Source: CBDFGT01 sp965247225
GTDB taxonomy: Bacteria > Pseudomonadota > Alphaproteobacteria > Rhizobiales > Rhizobiaceae
DNA length: 64,000 nucleotides
Assembly (NCBI GenBank): GCA_965247225.1
Contig: CBDFGT010000018.1
Location: 1 to 64,000 of the forward strand
Direction: 5' to 3'
The position numbers were made by a program, and so were the translations under genes. This document shows positions 16,412 to 24,580 of this stretch, one piece after another. The notes under the pieces were generated by a model. The model was not told where the DNA came from, ran no database searches, and saw only the letters and a list, made by a program, of their open reading frames with translations. Every line of letters starts with the position of its first letter. Positions within the stretch are counted from its first letter, which is position 1.

Positions 16412-17854
16412 TCAACCCAGTCCAGCTTCCACAAGCTGCTTGTTGATGCTCTCCACCAGCTGATCGATACCCTCGTCAACCGGCACTTCCTTGGCCACCA
16501 TTTTCTGCAACGTGGCTGCCCATTCTGTCGTCACATCAAAGAACAATGGCTGCGGTGTAAACTTGATGCTGGCACCCGGTGCTGAAACATCATGCATTTC
16601 AACATAGCCCGGATAGCTCTTGTTGAGGCGCTCGCGGAAGATTTCATCCGCCCAGACCGACTTGCGGACCGGATTGACAAAATCCATCTTGGTTGCGCCG
16701 AAGATGGCGTGTTCGGCACCGGATGCCCATTGCATGAAGTACCAGGTTGCATCCTTGTCGACCGAATAACTGGACATCGCCAGCGACCAGATCCAGATAT
16801 TCGGCGTTGGTGCCGGTGCATCCGGGTTGGCAGCGAATGGTGAATAGGCAAGTTTGCCTGCCATTTTGTTATCGCCACCATTCATGAAATAGCCCAGAAT
16901 ATCGGCATCAAAAATCATGGCCGATGCGCCGGCACCCAGATCGGTTCCAACCTGGTACCATGTATAGGTTGACCAGTCCTTCGGTCCGCTGTCCTGGATC
17001 ATCTTGACGAACTTTGCATGATAGGCCTTGGATTCTGCCGTGCCCATTGCTGCCGACAGCTTGCCGTCAGCAGAGACATTCAGGTCTTTCTGGCCAAAAT
17101 TGGCGTAACCCGACAGGAACCCGGGATGGATGGTTGCCCAGGAGCGCGATCCACGAACACCAACACCGTAAACACCGGAAATATCCTTGGTCACCTTTGC
17201 GGCAACCTCCATCATTTCATCAATGTTTTTGGGAACGGATGCACCAATCTGCTTGAGCATGTCGGCATTGTAGGTGAGATTGTTCTGTTCATAGCCCCAT
17301 GGAATGCACCATTGTTTGGCATCGTCTGAACCCAGCGCACCACCCGGTGTTCCGTTCCAGGCGCAAGAACCCTTCACGCCGGGCAGGAAATCATCCCACG
17401 CATAGTTCGGATTGGTTTTTTCCGGATCCTTGATCCATTCGTTCAGGTCTGTGCACCAGCCGGCAGGACCATAGGTCCATGTCATATAGGCACCTGTCAT
17501 GAAGGCATCATATTCGGTCGAGCCGGATGACAGGGCAGCCGTGACCTTGTCGAAATAGACATCTTCAGGGAAGACGTCATAGGTAATTTCAATGCCTGTG
17601 AGTGTCTTGAAATTTTCCAGGTTTGCAATCATGGCATCTGCATAGGGATGCTTGTTGAGCAACAGTTTCAGTTTCTTGCCTGAATGTTTTTTCCAGTCAA
17701 AATCTGCAGCATGGGCATTGGTTGCCATCATGTTGAACAACGTGCCGCCCGCACCGGCTGCGACGCCCATGGCACCCAGACCTTTCAGGAGACCGCGACG
17801 ATCTACCTGCCCACGCAGAAACGCGCTGACAAGATCTTTTTCTTTCTCGTACAT
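16412..17854 (-). CDS. Periplasmic polyol/sugar-binding protein of CUT1 ABC transporter
   Basis: A 480-residue binding protein with a Tat-like leader (DRRGLLKGLG, then a hydrophobic stretch and NAHA cleavage region at about residue 35). The mature part has the cluster B binding-protein layout: KLKLLLNKHPYADAM near the start, YDVFPEDVYFDKV, and conserved Trp-rich segments (MTWTYGPAGW). ATG 17854 has a strong GGAGGAGG upstream; a longer frame to 17992 has no leader and is rejected. As the first structural gene of the importer it sits 125 bases after the regulator gene. The Tat leader implies folding in the cytoplasm before export. Confidence 0.85.
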   Translation of the reverse strand: MYEKEKDLVSAFLRGQVDRRGLLKGLGAMGVAAGAGGTLFNMMATNAHAADFDWKKHSGKKLKLLLNKHPYADAMIANLENFKTLTGIEITYDVFPEDVYFDKVTAALSSGSTEYDAFMTGAYMTWTYGPAGWCTDLNEWIKDPEKTNPNYAWDDFLPGVKGSCAWNGTPGGALGSDDAKQWCIPWGYEQNNLTYNADMLKQIGASVPKNIDEMMEVAAKVTKDISGVYGVGVRGSRSWATIHPGFLSGYANFGQKDLNVSADGKLSAAMGTAESKAYHAKFVKMIQDSGPKDWSTYTWYQVGTDLGAGASAMIFDADILGYFMNGGDNKMAGKLAYSPFAANPDAPAPTPNIWIWSLAMSSYSVDKDATWYFMQWASGAEHAIFGATKMDFVNPVRKSVWADEIFRERLNKSYPGYVEMHDVSAPGASIKFTPQPLFFDVTTEWAATLQKMVAKEVPVDEGIDQLVESINKQLVEAGLG

Positions 17855-17979
17855 TTCTTTCCTCCTCCAAGGGTAGTACACGAAGCCAATAACAGCTTTT
17901 TGCCGGCTACCCGACCAGCAGTTTCTCCTCCCGCAACACTGGAAAACCGTCCTCCGACAGTCACCAGACCGATTGCGGC

Positions 17980-18936
17980 CTAAACAACGCACAGCTCTCT
18001 TGCCGTGCGCTCATCCGTGATCAGGCCGTTCAGATAACGGCTTTCAAGGATTGAACGTATTGCAGGCACCTTGACCCGGCCACCGGCCACGGCAACAATG
18101 CGACTGCGCTTGAGATCTTCGTGACCCAGGGTGAATGTCCGGTCGGACAGGGTTGTCTTGAGGGCGCGACCACGCGCGTCGAAAAAATGTCCCAGCATTT
18201 CGCCAACACCCCCCGCCTGTTTGATTTCCTCAATCTCGCTGCGCTCGATCATGCCGGTTGCAACAAGCGATGCCTCACGCTCTGCCGTGCCAATGCCAAC
18301 GAACAGGAGGTCGGCACTGCGCGCCAGATCAAACACATCGCGCACACCGCGCTGCCCGAACAGCACGTCACGATCCTCGACCGTATTGGCGAAAAACGGT
18401 ACCGGCATAACATAGGCCTCAGCCCCGGTCCGCTCGGCCAGACGATGGATAACATCATGCGGATTGGCGGAAAACTTGCGCGTCAGCCCCCCGAGAAGCG
18501 ACACAAACCGGGCACCGGCGGCCGTTGTGCGCGGCAGATATTCCACCGAAGCTGCAAGGGTACGGCCATGACCAACACCGATCAGCAAAGTTTCGTCACG
18601 TTCAATTTCTCTCTTCAGGAACTGGGCTCCGGAAATTCCAAGCGCTTTAAGGGGCAGGGATTCCTGATCAAAATCGGGAACCACTTCGCAATAGCCGAGA
18701 TCAAACCGGTTTGAGAGTTTTTGTTCAAGCTCAACGCATTCCGAAACCTCACCGTCAATAAAAACCTTGACCAATCCGTCCTGATTGGCCTTCATGATCA
18801 GCCTGTGCGCCTTTAGAGATGTCAGGCCCAGCCGCCTCGCCACTTCAGCCTGCGTGAGACCACCCGCATAGTGCAGCCAGGCGGCCCTGGTTGCCATGCT
18901 GGAATCATCATCACGGTATCCTGCGGCAACTGCCAT
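17980..18936 (-). CDS. eryD: SorC/DeoR-type transcriptional regulator, EryD-like
   Basis: A 318-residue regulator: an N-terminal helix-turn-helix (GLTQAEVARRLGLTSLKAHRLI, about residues 28-50, the SorC arrangement) and a C-terminal sugar-phosphate-binding domain with LLIGVGHGRTL, LLFVGIGTAE and VGEMLGHFFDARG. EryD of Brucella is a repressor of this family relieved by erythritol or its phosphates. ATG 18936 follows GGGAGGAACG; the in-frame ATG at 18975 has no such site. It is the first gene of the operon, so it is probably autoregulated. Two inverted repeats directly upstream are candidate operators. Confidence 0.78.
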   Translation of the reverse strand: MAVAAGYRDDDSSMATRAAWLHYAGGLTQAEVARRLGLTSLKAHRLIMKANQDGLVKVFIDGEVSECVELEQKLSNRFDLGYCEVVPDFDQESLPLKALGISGAQFLKREIERDETLLIGVGHGRTLAASVEYLPRTTAAGARFVSLLGGLTRKFSANPHDVIHRLAERTGAEAYVMPVPFFANTVEDRDVLFGQRGVRDVFDLARSADLLFVGIGTAEREASLVATGMIERSEIEEIKQAGGVGEMLGHFFDARGRALKTTLSDRTFTLGHEDLKRSRIVAVAGGRVKVPAIRSILESRYLNGLITDERTARELCVV

Positions 18937-18952
18937 CGTTCCTCCCGCTTGC

Positions 18953-18995
18953 TGCAATGCATTATGTTTTCGCATTGCAAGATATTTTTATCTTG
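18953..18995 (-). promoter_or_regulatory. Candidate operators in front of the EryD-like gene
   Basis: Two adjoining inverted repeats lie 17-59 bases upstream of the start codon: TGCAATGC (18953-18960) with GCATTGCA (18972-18979), and CAAGATA (18978-18984) with TATCTTG (18989-18995). Further upstream, on the minus strand, TTGACA (19032-19027) could be a -35 box, but I see no convincing -10. Binding by the regulator is inference. Confidence 0.5.
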
Positions 18996-19101
18996 TTGTG
19001 ATATTTTTTTCATGCACCGACGTTTTTGTCAATCAACAATCAACAGCTCCGGAATTTTTTTGAACCAGCCGATTAAACCGTTGCAGTCCTCCACACATTA
19101 T

Positions 19102-19119
19102 GTTATGTTATTACATAAC
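19102..19119. promoter_or_regulatory. Zur-box-like palindrome
   Basis: GTTATGTTATTACATAAC is a 7+7 inverted repeat around TATT. It resembles the AT-rich ATGTTAT/ATAACAT palindromes bound by the zinc repressor Zur in proteobacteria. A TTGCAG (19081-19086), 17 bases, TATGTT (19104-19109) promoter on the plus strand would place the -10 inside it, a classic repressor position, upstream of the cobalamin riboswitch. Neither the promoter nor the binding is proven. Confidence 0.45.
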
Positions 19120-19204
19120 TTACGTCATTGATGACGGGTATGGCGTTTTTGCAAATGCGCTTGCCATCGTTTTGCGGCTGTGGCACATCATGAAAATGAT
19201 GGTG

Positions 19205-19385
19205 TCGTTGCCAATGACGATGGGCGACGGCTTAAAAGGGAACACGGTGAGGACGACCCAACAGGGGCCTAAACCGTGGCTGCCCCCGCAACTGTGAGCG
19301 AAGAGTGCGATTGCAACATGCCACTGGCTGACCGGCCGGGAAGGCGCAACAGCATGACGACCCGCAAGCCAGGAGACCTGCCATC
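19205..19385 (+). promoter_or_regulatory. Cobalamin (adenosylcobalamin-type) riboswitch
   Basis: The conserved landmarks occur in order: AAAAGGGAACACGGTG, then CCGTGGCTGCCCCCGCAACTG, GCCACTGG, GGGAAGGCGC and GACCCGCAAGCCAGGAGACC. This is the textbook B12-box aptamer. It is followed by about 120 bases of leader before the DUF1636 gene and therefore controls the whole corrinoid-uptake operon. The aptamer edges are approximate to within about 15 bases. Confidence 0.95.
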
Positions 19386-19506
19386 ATGAACAGCAACTTT
19401 AACGGACGGGGTGTTCCGATGGACTTTATCAGGCTTTTCTGCGGGGCAATTCTGCCCTCTCAAAATGGTGCCATGGTATTTCCGGTTTTTTCTCCGGGAG
19501 ACTGCC

Positions 19507-19917
19507 ATGGCGCACGAAACGGATGATCATCTCATAACCGTCTGCATCGATTGCAGTGATGCAGAAAAGAGTTGCAGGCCGGGGCGCGATATTCTGGCAG
19601 CCCTTGGGCGTGCGGTCCTGCCTGATGGTTCGCCGTTGGCTGATGTCTACCGGCTTGCCGGCATGGCTTGCCTTGCCGGTTGCGCAAGGCCCTGCACCGT
19701 TGCCTTTCAGGCCGAAGGCAAGACCTGGTACCTGTTTGGTGACCTGTCCGCTGAAGACGTTGGCGAAAGTCTGGCAGGTTTTGCCGCACTCTATCGCGGC
19801 ATACCGGATGGCATGACCCGCTCCGGTGAGCGGCCTCCCGGTCTTGCGGGCAAGACCCTGGCAAGAATCCCGCCATTGTCCCATGCCGGACTCATGGAGG
19901 CACGCCATGACCTGTGA
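19507..19917 (+). CDS. DUF1636 Cys-rich metal-binding protein, B12 regulated
   Basis: A 136-residue protein with five or more conserved cysteines: VCIDCSD near the N-terminus, SCRPGRD, and GMACLAGCARPC in the middle. This is the DUF1636 family, thought to bind an Fe-S cluster or metal and regularly found under cobalamin riboswitches in alphaproteobacteria. ATG 19507 follows GGGAG; the frame upstream to 19411 is not supported. Its 3' end overlaps the ATPase gene by 11 bases. Its function is not established; a part in corrinoid reduction or cobalt handling is inference. Confidence 0.82.
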   Translation: MAHETDDHLITVCIDCSDAEKSCRPGRDILAALGRAVLPDGSPLADVYRLAGMACLAGCARPCTVAFQAEGKTWYLFGDLSAEDVGESLAGFAALYRGIPDGMTRSGERPPGLAGKTLARIPPLSHAGLMEARHDL

Positions 19918-20710
19918 CCAAAGCGGCGCAAGGCTGGATATCCGGAACCTGTCCTATGGACCTGACAAGGATCTGATGCTGATCAGGGACATGCATTTTT
20001 CCATCGGCAGCGGGGACAGGCTGGCAATCATAGGGCCCAATGGCGCAGGCAAGTCCACCTTGCTGCGATGCCTCTATCGTGCACTGAAACCTTCCCGGGG
20101 GCAGGTCTTGCTTGACGGACAGGATATCTGGACGCTGAACCCGCGGGAGACGGCACGAAAAGTGGCTGTCGTCCTCCAGGAAATGCCTGCGGATTTTCCG
20201 TTCTGTGTGCACGATATCGTGATGATGGGGCGTATCCCGCGGCGCACCGGATTTTCCGGCTGGACAGACAAGGACCGCTCGGAAGTCTTGCATGCGCTGG
20301 AACATCTGTCGCTGCAATCCATGGCAAGCCGTCCGTTTTCAACACTGTCGGGCGGTGAAAAACAGCGCGTTCTGGTGGCGCGGGCACTGGCGCAGGAACC
20401 GGAGCTGATCATACTGGACGAGCCGACCAACCATCTGGATATCCGTCATCAGCTGGAAATCCTGTCCCTGCTGAAAGGGCTGGGCCTGACCATCATCACC
20501 TCGCTGCATGACATCAATCTGGCCGGTGATTTTGCAACCCATGTGGCCATTCTTGAAGGCGGGATGATGACGGGCTTTGGCAGGCCGCAAGAGGTGATGA
20601 GCGAAGCGGCCATTGCGTCGGCATTCGGCGTTTCCGTTCAGTCCCATTCCTTTGCCCATGCTGGCCTTGCCGGCAACAACAGCCGCTTTGTCTTCAATCT
20701 CAACATCTGA
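19907..20710 (+). CDS. Corrinoid/siderophore-type ABC transporter ATPase (BtuD/FecE family)
   Basis: A 267-residue ATPase with Walker A GPNGAGKST, Q-loop VVLQEMP, signature LSGGEKQRV, Walker B LIILDEPTNHLD and switch His in TSLHDINLA. This is the FecE/BtuD subgroup that serves substrates of the size of vitamin B12 and siderophores. The start ATG follows GGAGG inside the end of the DUF1636 gene. Riboswitch control points to corrinoids over iron chelates. Confidence 0.87.
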   Translation: MTCDQSGARLDIRNLSYGPDKDLMLIRDMHFSIGSGDRLAIIGPNGAGKSTLLRCLYRALKPSRGQVLLDGQDIWTLNPRETARKVAVVLQEMPADFPFCVHDIVMMGRIPRRTGFSGWTDKDRSEVLHALEHLSLQSMASRPFSTLSGGEKQRVLVARALAQEPELIILDEPTNHLDIRHQLEILSLLKGLGLTIITSLHDINLAGDFATHVAILEGGMMTGFGRPQEVMSEAAIASAFGVSVQSHSFAHAGLAGNNSRFVFNLNI

Positions 20711-20721
20711 CGGATACAATC

Positions 20722-21678
20722 ATGAAAACCGGAATTCTCACCTTCGTTCCCGCTCTCGCACTCCTGCTTTTGTCCGGTCAGGCCTTCGCCTATCCGGTCA
20801 CGGTGAAAAGCTGCAACCGCGATGTGACCTTTGATGCCGCGCCCAGGCGTGCCATATCGAACGATGTCAACCTCACCGAAATGATGCTCGCGCTGAAATT
20901 GCAGGACCATATGGTCGGCTATACCGGCATTTCGGGGTGGAAAACCCTGGATGCGAAACTGCGCGAGGGTGTGAAAGCCCTGCCGGAGCTTTCTGCCAAA
21001 TATCCCTCAAAGGAAACATTGCTGAATGCAGATGCGGATTTCTTCTTTGCAGGCTGGAACTATGGCATGAAAGTCGGCGGCGATGTGACACCGGACACGC
21101 TCGCCCCTTTCGGGATCAAGGTCTATGAACTGACCGAATCCTGCATCCACATCATGAACAAGAACAAGCCGGCCATGGATGACATGTTTGTGGACCTGCT
21201 GAATCTCGGCCGGATCTTCGGGGTCGAGGACCGGGCCACTGCCCTGGTGGAAGGCTACAGGGCCGAGCTTGCCGCAATCAAGGCAACAATCCCGGCCCAG
21301 GCCGCGCCAACGCGGGTTTTTGTCTATGATTCCGGCGAACAGTCCCCCTTCACATCGGGCCGGTACGGGATTCCAACTGCGATGATTGAAGCTGCAGGCG
21401 GCACCAATGTCATGGACGACGTGGCGAAAAGCTGGACCGAGGTGGCATGGGAAAGCGTGATCGAGAAGAACCCGCAAGTGATCGTGATCGTCAATTATGG
21501 CGAGGTGACTGCCGAACAGAAAATAGCCTTCATGAAGGGCAATCCGGCCTTTGCCAATCTGGATGCTGTCAGGAATGACCGCTTTGTGGTTCTCGATTAT
21601 GTCGAGGCCACGCCGGGGCCGCGCAATGTTGCCGCCATCAGGCGGCTGGCCGAAGCGTTTAAACCCCGCAACATGTAG
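20722..21678 (+). CDS. Periplasmic corrinoid-binding protein (BtuF/FecB family)
   Basis: A 318-residue secreted protein with a Sec signal peptide (LALLLLSGQAFA, cleavage near residue 23). The mature domain follows the class III binding-protein pattern: ISNDVNLTEMMLALKL near the start, GGTNVMDDVAKSWTEVAWE in the second lobe and RNDRFVVLDY toward the end. It lies 11 bases after the ATPase gene in the riboswitch-controlled operon. Specificity for cobalamin or a precursor such as cobinamide is inferred from the riboswitch. Confidence 0.85.
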   Translation: MKTGILTFVPALALLLLSGQAFAYPVTVKSCNRDVTFDAAPRRAISNDVNLTEMMLALKLQDHMVGYTGISGWKTLDAKLREGVKALPELSAKYPSKETLLNADADFFFAGWNYGMKVGGDVTPDTLAPFGIKVYELTESCIHIMNKNKPAMDDMFVDLLNLGRIFGVEDRATALVEGYRAELAAIKATIPAQAAPTRVFVYDSGEQSPFTSGRYGIPTAMIEAAGGTNVMDDVAKSWTEVAWESVIEKNPQVIVIVNYGEVTAEQKIAFMKGNPAFANLDAVRNDRFVVLDYVEATPGPRNVAAIRRLAEAFKPRNM

Positions 21679-21701
21679 ACCTGCCGGCCTTGACTGAAAA
21701 A

Positions 21702-21727
21702 GGTCCGGCCCCTGCTCCGGCCGGACC
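21702..21727 (+). repeat. Hairpin between binding-protein and permease genes
   Basis: GGTCCGGCC (21702-21710) and GGCCGGACC (21719-21727) form a perfect 9-base-pair GC-rich stem with an 8-base loop, 23 bases after the binding-protein stop. A short T-containing stretch (GGTTTTCC) follows, too weak for a strong terminator. It probably attenuates or stabilises the message so that less permease than binding protein is made. Confidence 0.6.
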
Positions 21728-21771
21728 TGCCGGTTTTCCGCTTCCGCCACATCCCAAACAGAAATGATGTC

Positions 21772-22791
21772 ATGACCCGGACAGGTTTTCCCCTTGCCCT
21801 TGCCTCAGGCCTGATCCTGACCCTCATCGTTCTGTCCGTCACGGCAGGCGTTTCGCTTGGAACCGCCGCCATTCCCTTTGCCACCGTCTGGCAAGTGGTT
21901 GGCAACAAGATCCGTCCCGGCCTGTTTGCCGTAGACTGGTCCGCCGGGCGCGATGCCATTATCTGGAATGTGCGCTTTCCCCGCGTCCTGCTGGCCGGGC
22001 TGGTGGGTGCGGGACTGGCCGTGTGCGGTGCGGTACTGCAATCTGTGACCCGCAATTCACTGGCTGACCCGCATCTTCTGGGTGTGTCCTCCGGTGCATC
22101 TTTCGGTGCCATTCTGGCACTCCTGCACACGGGCCTGATTTTCGGTCTTTTGACCGTACCGCTGTTTGCATTTCTGGGTGCGTTATCAGCGATGTTTCTG
22201 GTCACTGCCGTTGCCCGGGCAACACGGTCCCATTCTGCCGACCGGCTGGTGCTGTCTGGCATTGCCGTGGCGCTTGTGGTGTCTGCCAGCAGCAATCTCC
22301 TGATTTTCCTGGGAGATCCAAGGGCTGCCAATACCGTCATCTTCTGGTTGCTGGGCGGTTTGGGCCTTGCCCAATGGTCACATCTTCTTTATCCGGCCCT
22401 CACGCTGGCAGCCGGTCTGGCCTATCTCTGGCTCAGGGCCCGTGAAATCAACGGATTGTCGATGGGCGATGAAACGGCACTTGCGCTGGGCATTCCGGTT
22501 ACCAGCCTTCGCATCAAGCTGTTTGTCGCAACCTCGCTTCTGACAGGGGTTATGGTGGCGTTTTCCGGTGCCATCGGGTTTGTTGGCCTGATCATTCCGC
22601 ATTTTGTGCGCATGCTCGGCGGCAGCGACAATGTCAGGGTCATCCCGCTGTCGGCAGCCTTTGGTGCGATTGCCCTGATCTGGGCCGATATCCTGTCCCG
22701 CATCATCCTGTCACCGGAAGATCTGCCCATAGGCATAGTGACCGGAATTGCAGGGGGTTTAAGCTTCATTATACTTTTGTGGAAACGATAA
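21772..22791 (+). CDS. Corrinoid ABC transporter permease (BtuC/FecCD family)
   Basis: A 339-residue permease with about ten hydrophobic spans. Family motifs are RFPRVLLAGLVGAGLAVCGAVLQ near residue 70, then NSLADPHLLGVSSGA, and GFVGLIIPHFVRMLGG in the ATPase-contact region at about residue 270. It completes a DUF1636-ATPase-binding protein-permease operon behind the B12 riboswitch. No TonB-dependent outer-membrane receptor gene is visible next to it. Confidence 0.88.
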   Translation: MTRTGFPLALASGLILTLIVLSVTAGVSLGTAAIPFATVWQVVGNKIRPGLFAVDWSAGRDAIIWNVRFPRVLLAGLVGAGLAVCGAVLQSVTRNSLADPHLLGVSSGASFGAILALLHTGLIFGLLTVPLFAFLGALSAMFLVTAVARATRSHSADRLVLSGIAVALVVSASSNLLIFLGDPRAANTVIFWLLGGLGLAQWSHLLYPALTLAAGLAYLWLRAREINGLSMGDETALALGIPVTSLRIKLFVATSLLTGVMVAFSGAIGFVGLIIPHFVRMLGGSDNVRVIPLSAAFGAIALIWADILSRIILSPEDLPIGIVTGIAGGLSFIILLWKR

Positions 22792-23011
22792 CCGGCCACG
22801 CCCGTCATGCGCTTTGTGCCAATCGCGTCAGAGCCTTGCGGCAGCAGGAATTCAACATCCGATCCGCACGCGATGGCAGGCATGTGCCTAGGTGTTCAAT
22901 TTCGGTGACACCAAGAAAAATACTTCATCGGTCTGGACGAACTTGCACCAGCCGCATAACCTAAATCAAACAGCTTCCGGCAAACCCGGGGCAGTTCATT
23001 CTGCAAGTGCG

Positions 23012-23713
23012 ATGAAGATGGAACGACTCATGCCCAATACGACGCTGGAAACACCGAAGAACGATTACCTCGAACAAACTTATGCCAAAGCACCCTATAC
23101 GCAGTATCCGTTCCAACTGACCGCCTATCTCGTAAAGCGTTTCAGCATGCAACCCGGCAAGAGGCTTCTAGACCTCGGTTGCGGTCGCGGCGAATTTCTA
23201 AAGGGTTTCATTGAGCACGGCCTCGAAGGCTTTGGTATCGACCAAGCTGATACAGCGAAGAAAATATGCCCGAAGGCGGACATCAGGGTCGGCGATCTGG
23301 AGGAACGTCTTCCTTATGAAGACGATTTTTTCGATATCGTTTACTCAAAATCTGTCGTTGAACATTTCTATTATCCGGAGAAGATTGTCGCGGAAATCAG
23401 GCGGGTTTTGAAGCCGGGCGGGCTTGTTATCACCATGACTCCATCATGGGTTCACAATGTGCTTTGTTTCCACGAGGACTATACGCATCGGACCCCCTTC
23501 ACAGTCCCTTCCCTCTCCGATATTCACATTATCAACGGTTTGCGCGAGGTTCACACCGAAGAGTTTATTCAACTGCCGTTCGTTTGGAATACACCATCTC
23601 TTGCGCTCGTGCCAGTTCTCGTCCGAAACCTGACGCCGTATGGTTGGAAGCGAAAAAGCAAGCTGGTGCGTTTTTCTAAGGAAGTCATGCTCCTGACATC
23701 CGCAAGAAAGTAA
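23012..23713 (+). CDS. Class I SAM-dependent methyltransferase
   Basis: A 233-residue methyltransferase with SAM motif I LLDLGCGRGEF, motif II region DFFDIVYSKSVVEH and motif III VLKPGGLVITMTP. It is typical of small methyltransferases in surface-polysaccharide or glycan loci. ATG 23012 or ATG 23030 are both possible starts; neither has a strong Shine-Dalgarno. It is followed 27 bases later by an SDR gene and a flippase gene. Bases 22792-23011 hold no feature I can support. The substrate is unknown. Confidence 0.75.
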   Translation: MKMERLMPNTTLETPKNDYLEQTYAKAPYTQYPFQLTAYLVKRFSMQPGKRLLDLGCGRGEFLKGFIEHGLEGFGIDQADTAKKICPKADIRVGDLEERLPYEDDFFDIVYSKSVVEHFYYPEKIVAEIRRVLKPGGLVITMTPSWVHNVLCFHEDYTHRTPFTVPSLSDIHIINGLREVHTEEFIQLPFVWNTPSLALVPVLVRNLTPYGWKRKSKLVRFSKEVMLLTSARK

Positions 23714-23740
23714 TCTCCAGACAGATGAAGGAGGTGCAGA

Positions 23741-24580
23741 TTGACATCGCTGACCAAAAAATTTGACCTTACGAAGCGTAATGCCCTTGTAACGGGAGCT
23801 GCCGGCCTGCTTGGCTTCGAACACGCCAGCGCACTTATCCAGTCAGGGGCACATGTCGTCCTGACGGATCTGAACGGCGAGAGCCTGACAAGTGCCAGGT
23901 CACGGCTTGAGCTGGCCTATGGAGCCGGATGTTGCTCCACACATGTCATGGACGTGACCAAGGAGGTCTCGATTTCCGGCGTTGCAGCCGAGCTTGAAGC
24001 CGCAGGTCAGCGGATAGACATTCTTGTGAACAATGCCGCGATCGACCCCAAAGTCACATCCGGCTCAAGCGTGGTTGAATCCTCCCGGCTGGAGAATTTC
24101 CCGCGTGACAACTGGGATATGCAGATTGCCGTCGGTCTGACGGGGGCTTTCCTTTGCTGCAAGGTTTTCGGCGCAGGAATGGTCGTTGACGGCAAAGGCG
24201 GTGTGATACTCAACATTGCTTCTGATCTCGCAGTCATTGCTCCCGATCAGCGGCTTTATCGCAAGAATGGCTTGCCTGATGACCAGCAACCCGTAAAACC
24301 CGTTACCTATTCAGTCATAAAGGCGGGGCTCGTGGGCCTCACCCGTTACCTGGCGACCTACTGGACCGGCGCGGGTGTCAGGGCGAACTCGCTTTCTCCT
24401 GGCGGGGTGTATGCGGGCCAAGGCGACGAATTCGTACAGAAACTAACCTCCCTCATACCCATGGGCCGTATGGCGGCGCAGGACGAGTACCATGCTGCGG
24501 TCCAGTTCCTGTGTTCCGACGCCTCCGCATATATGAACGGCCAGAATGTCGTTATTGACGGTGGCCGAAGTGTCTGGTGA
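23741..24580 (+). CDS. Short-chain dehydrogenase/reductase, glycan-modification type
   Basis: A 279-residue classical SDR: NAD(P)-binding ALVTGAAGLLG, NNAA motif LVNNAAID, catalytic Ser in ILNIASD and the Tyr-Lys pair in YSVIKAG. The extended loop with a PVKPVTYSV segment resembles SDRs found in LPS and flagellar-glycan clusters such as PtmA. The TTG start has an excellent AGGAGG 7 bases upstream. The 3' end overlaps the flippase gene if that starts at 24546. The role is probably to modify a nucleotide sugar or acyl group; this is inference. Confidence 0.75.
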   Translation: MTSLTKKFDLTKRNALVTGAAGLLGFEHASALIQSGAHVVLTDLNGESLTSARSRLELAYGAGCCSTHVMDVTKEVSISGVAAELEAAGQRIDILVNNAAIDPKVTSGSSVVESSRLENFPRDNWDMQIAVGLTGAFLCCKVFGAGMVVDGKGGVILNIASDLAVIAPDQRLYRKNGLPDDQQPVKPVTYSVIKAGLVGLTRYLATYWTGAGVRANSLSPGGVYAGQGDEFVQKLTSLIPMGRMAAQDEYHAAVQFLCSDASAYMNGQNVVIDGGRSVW

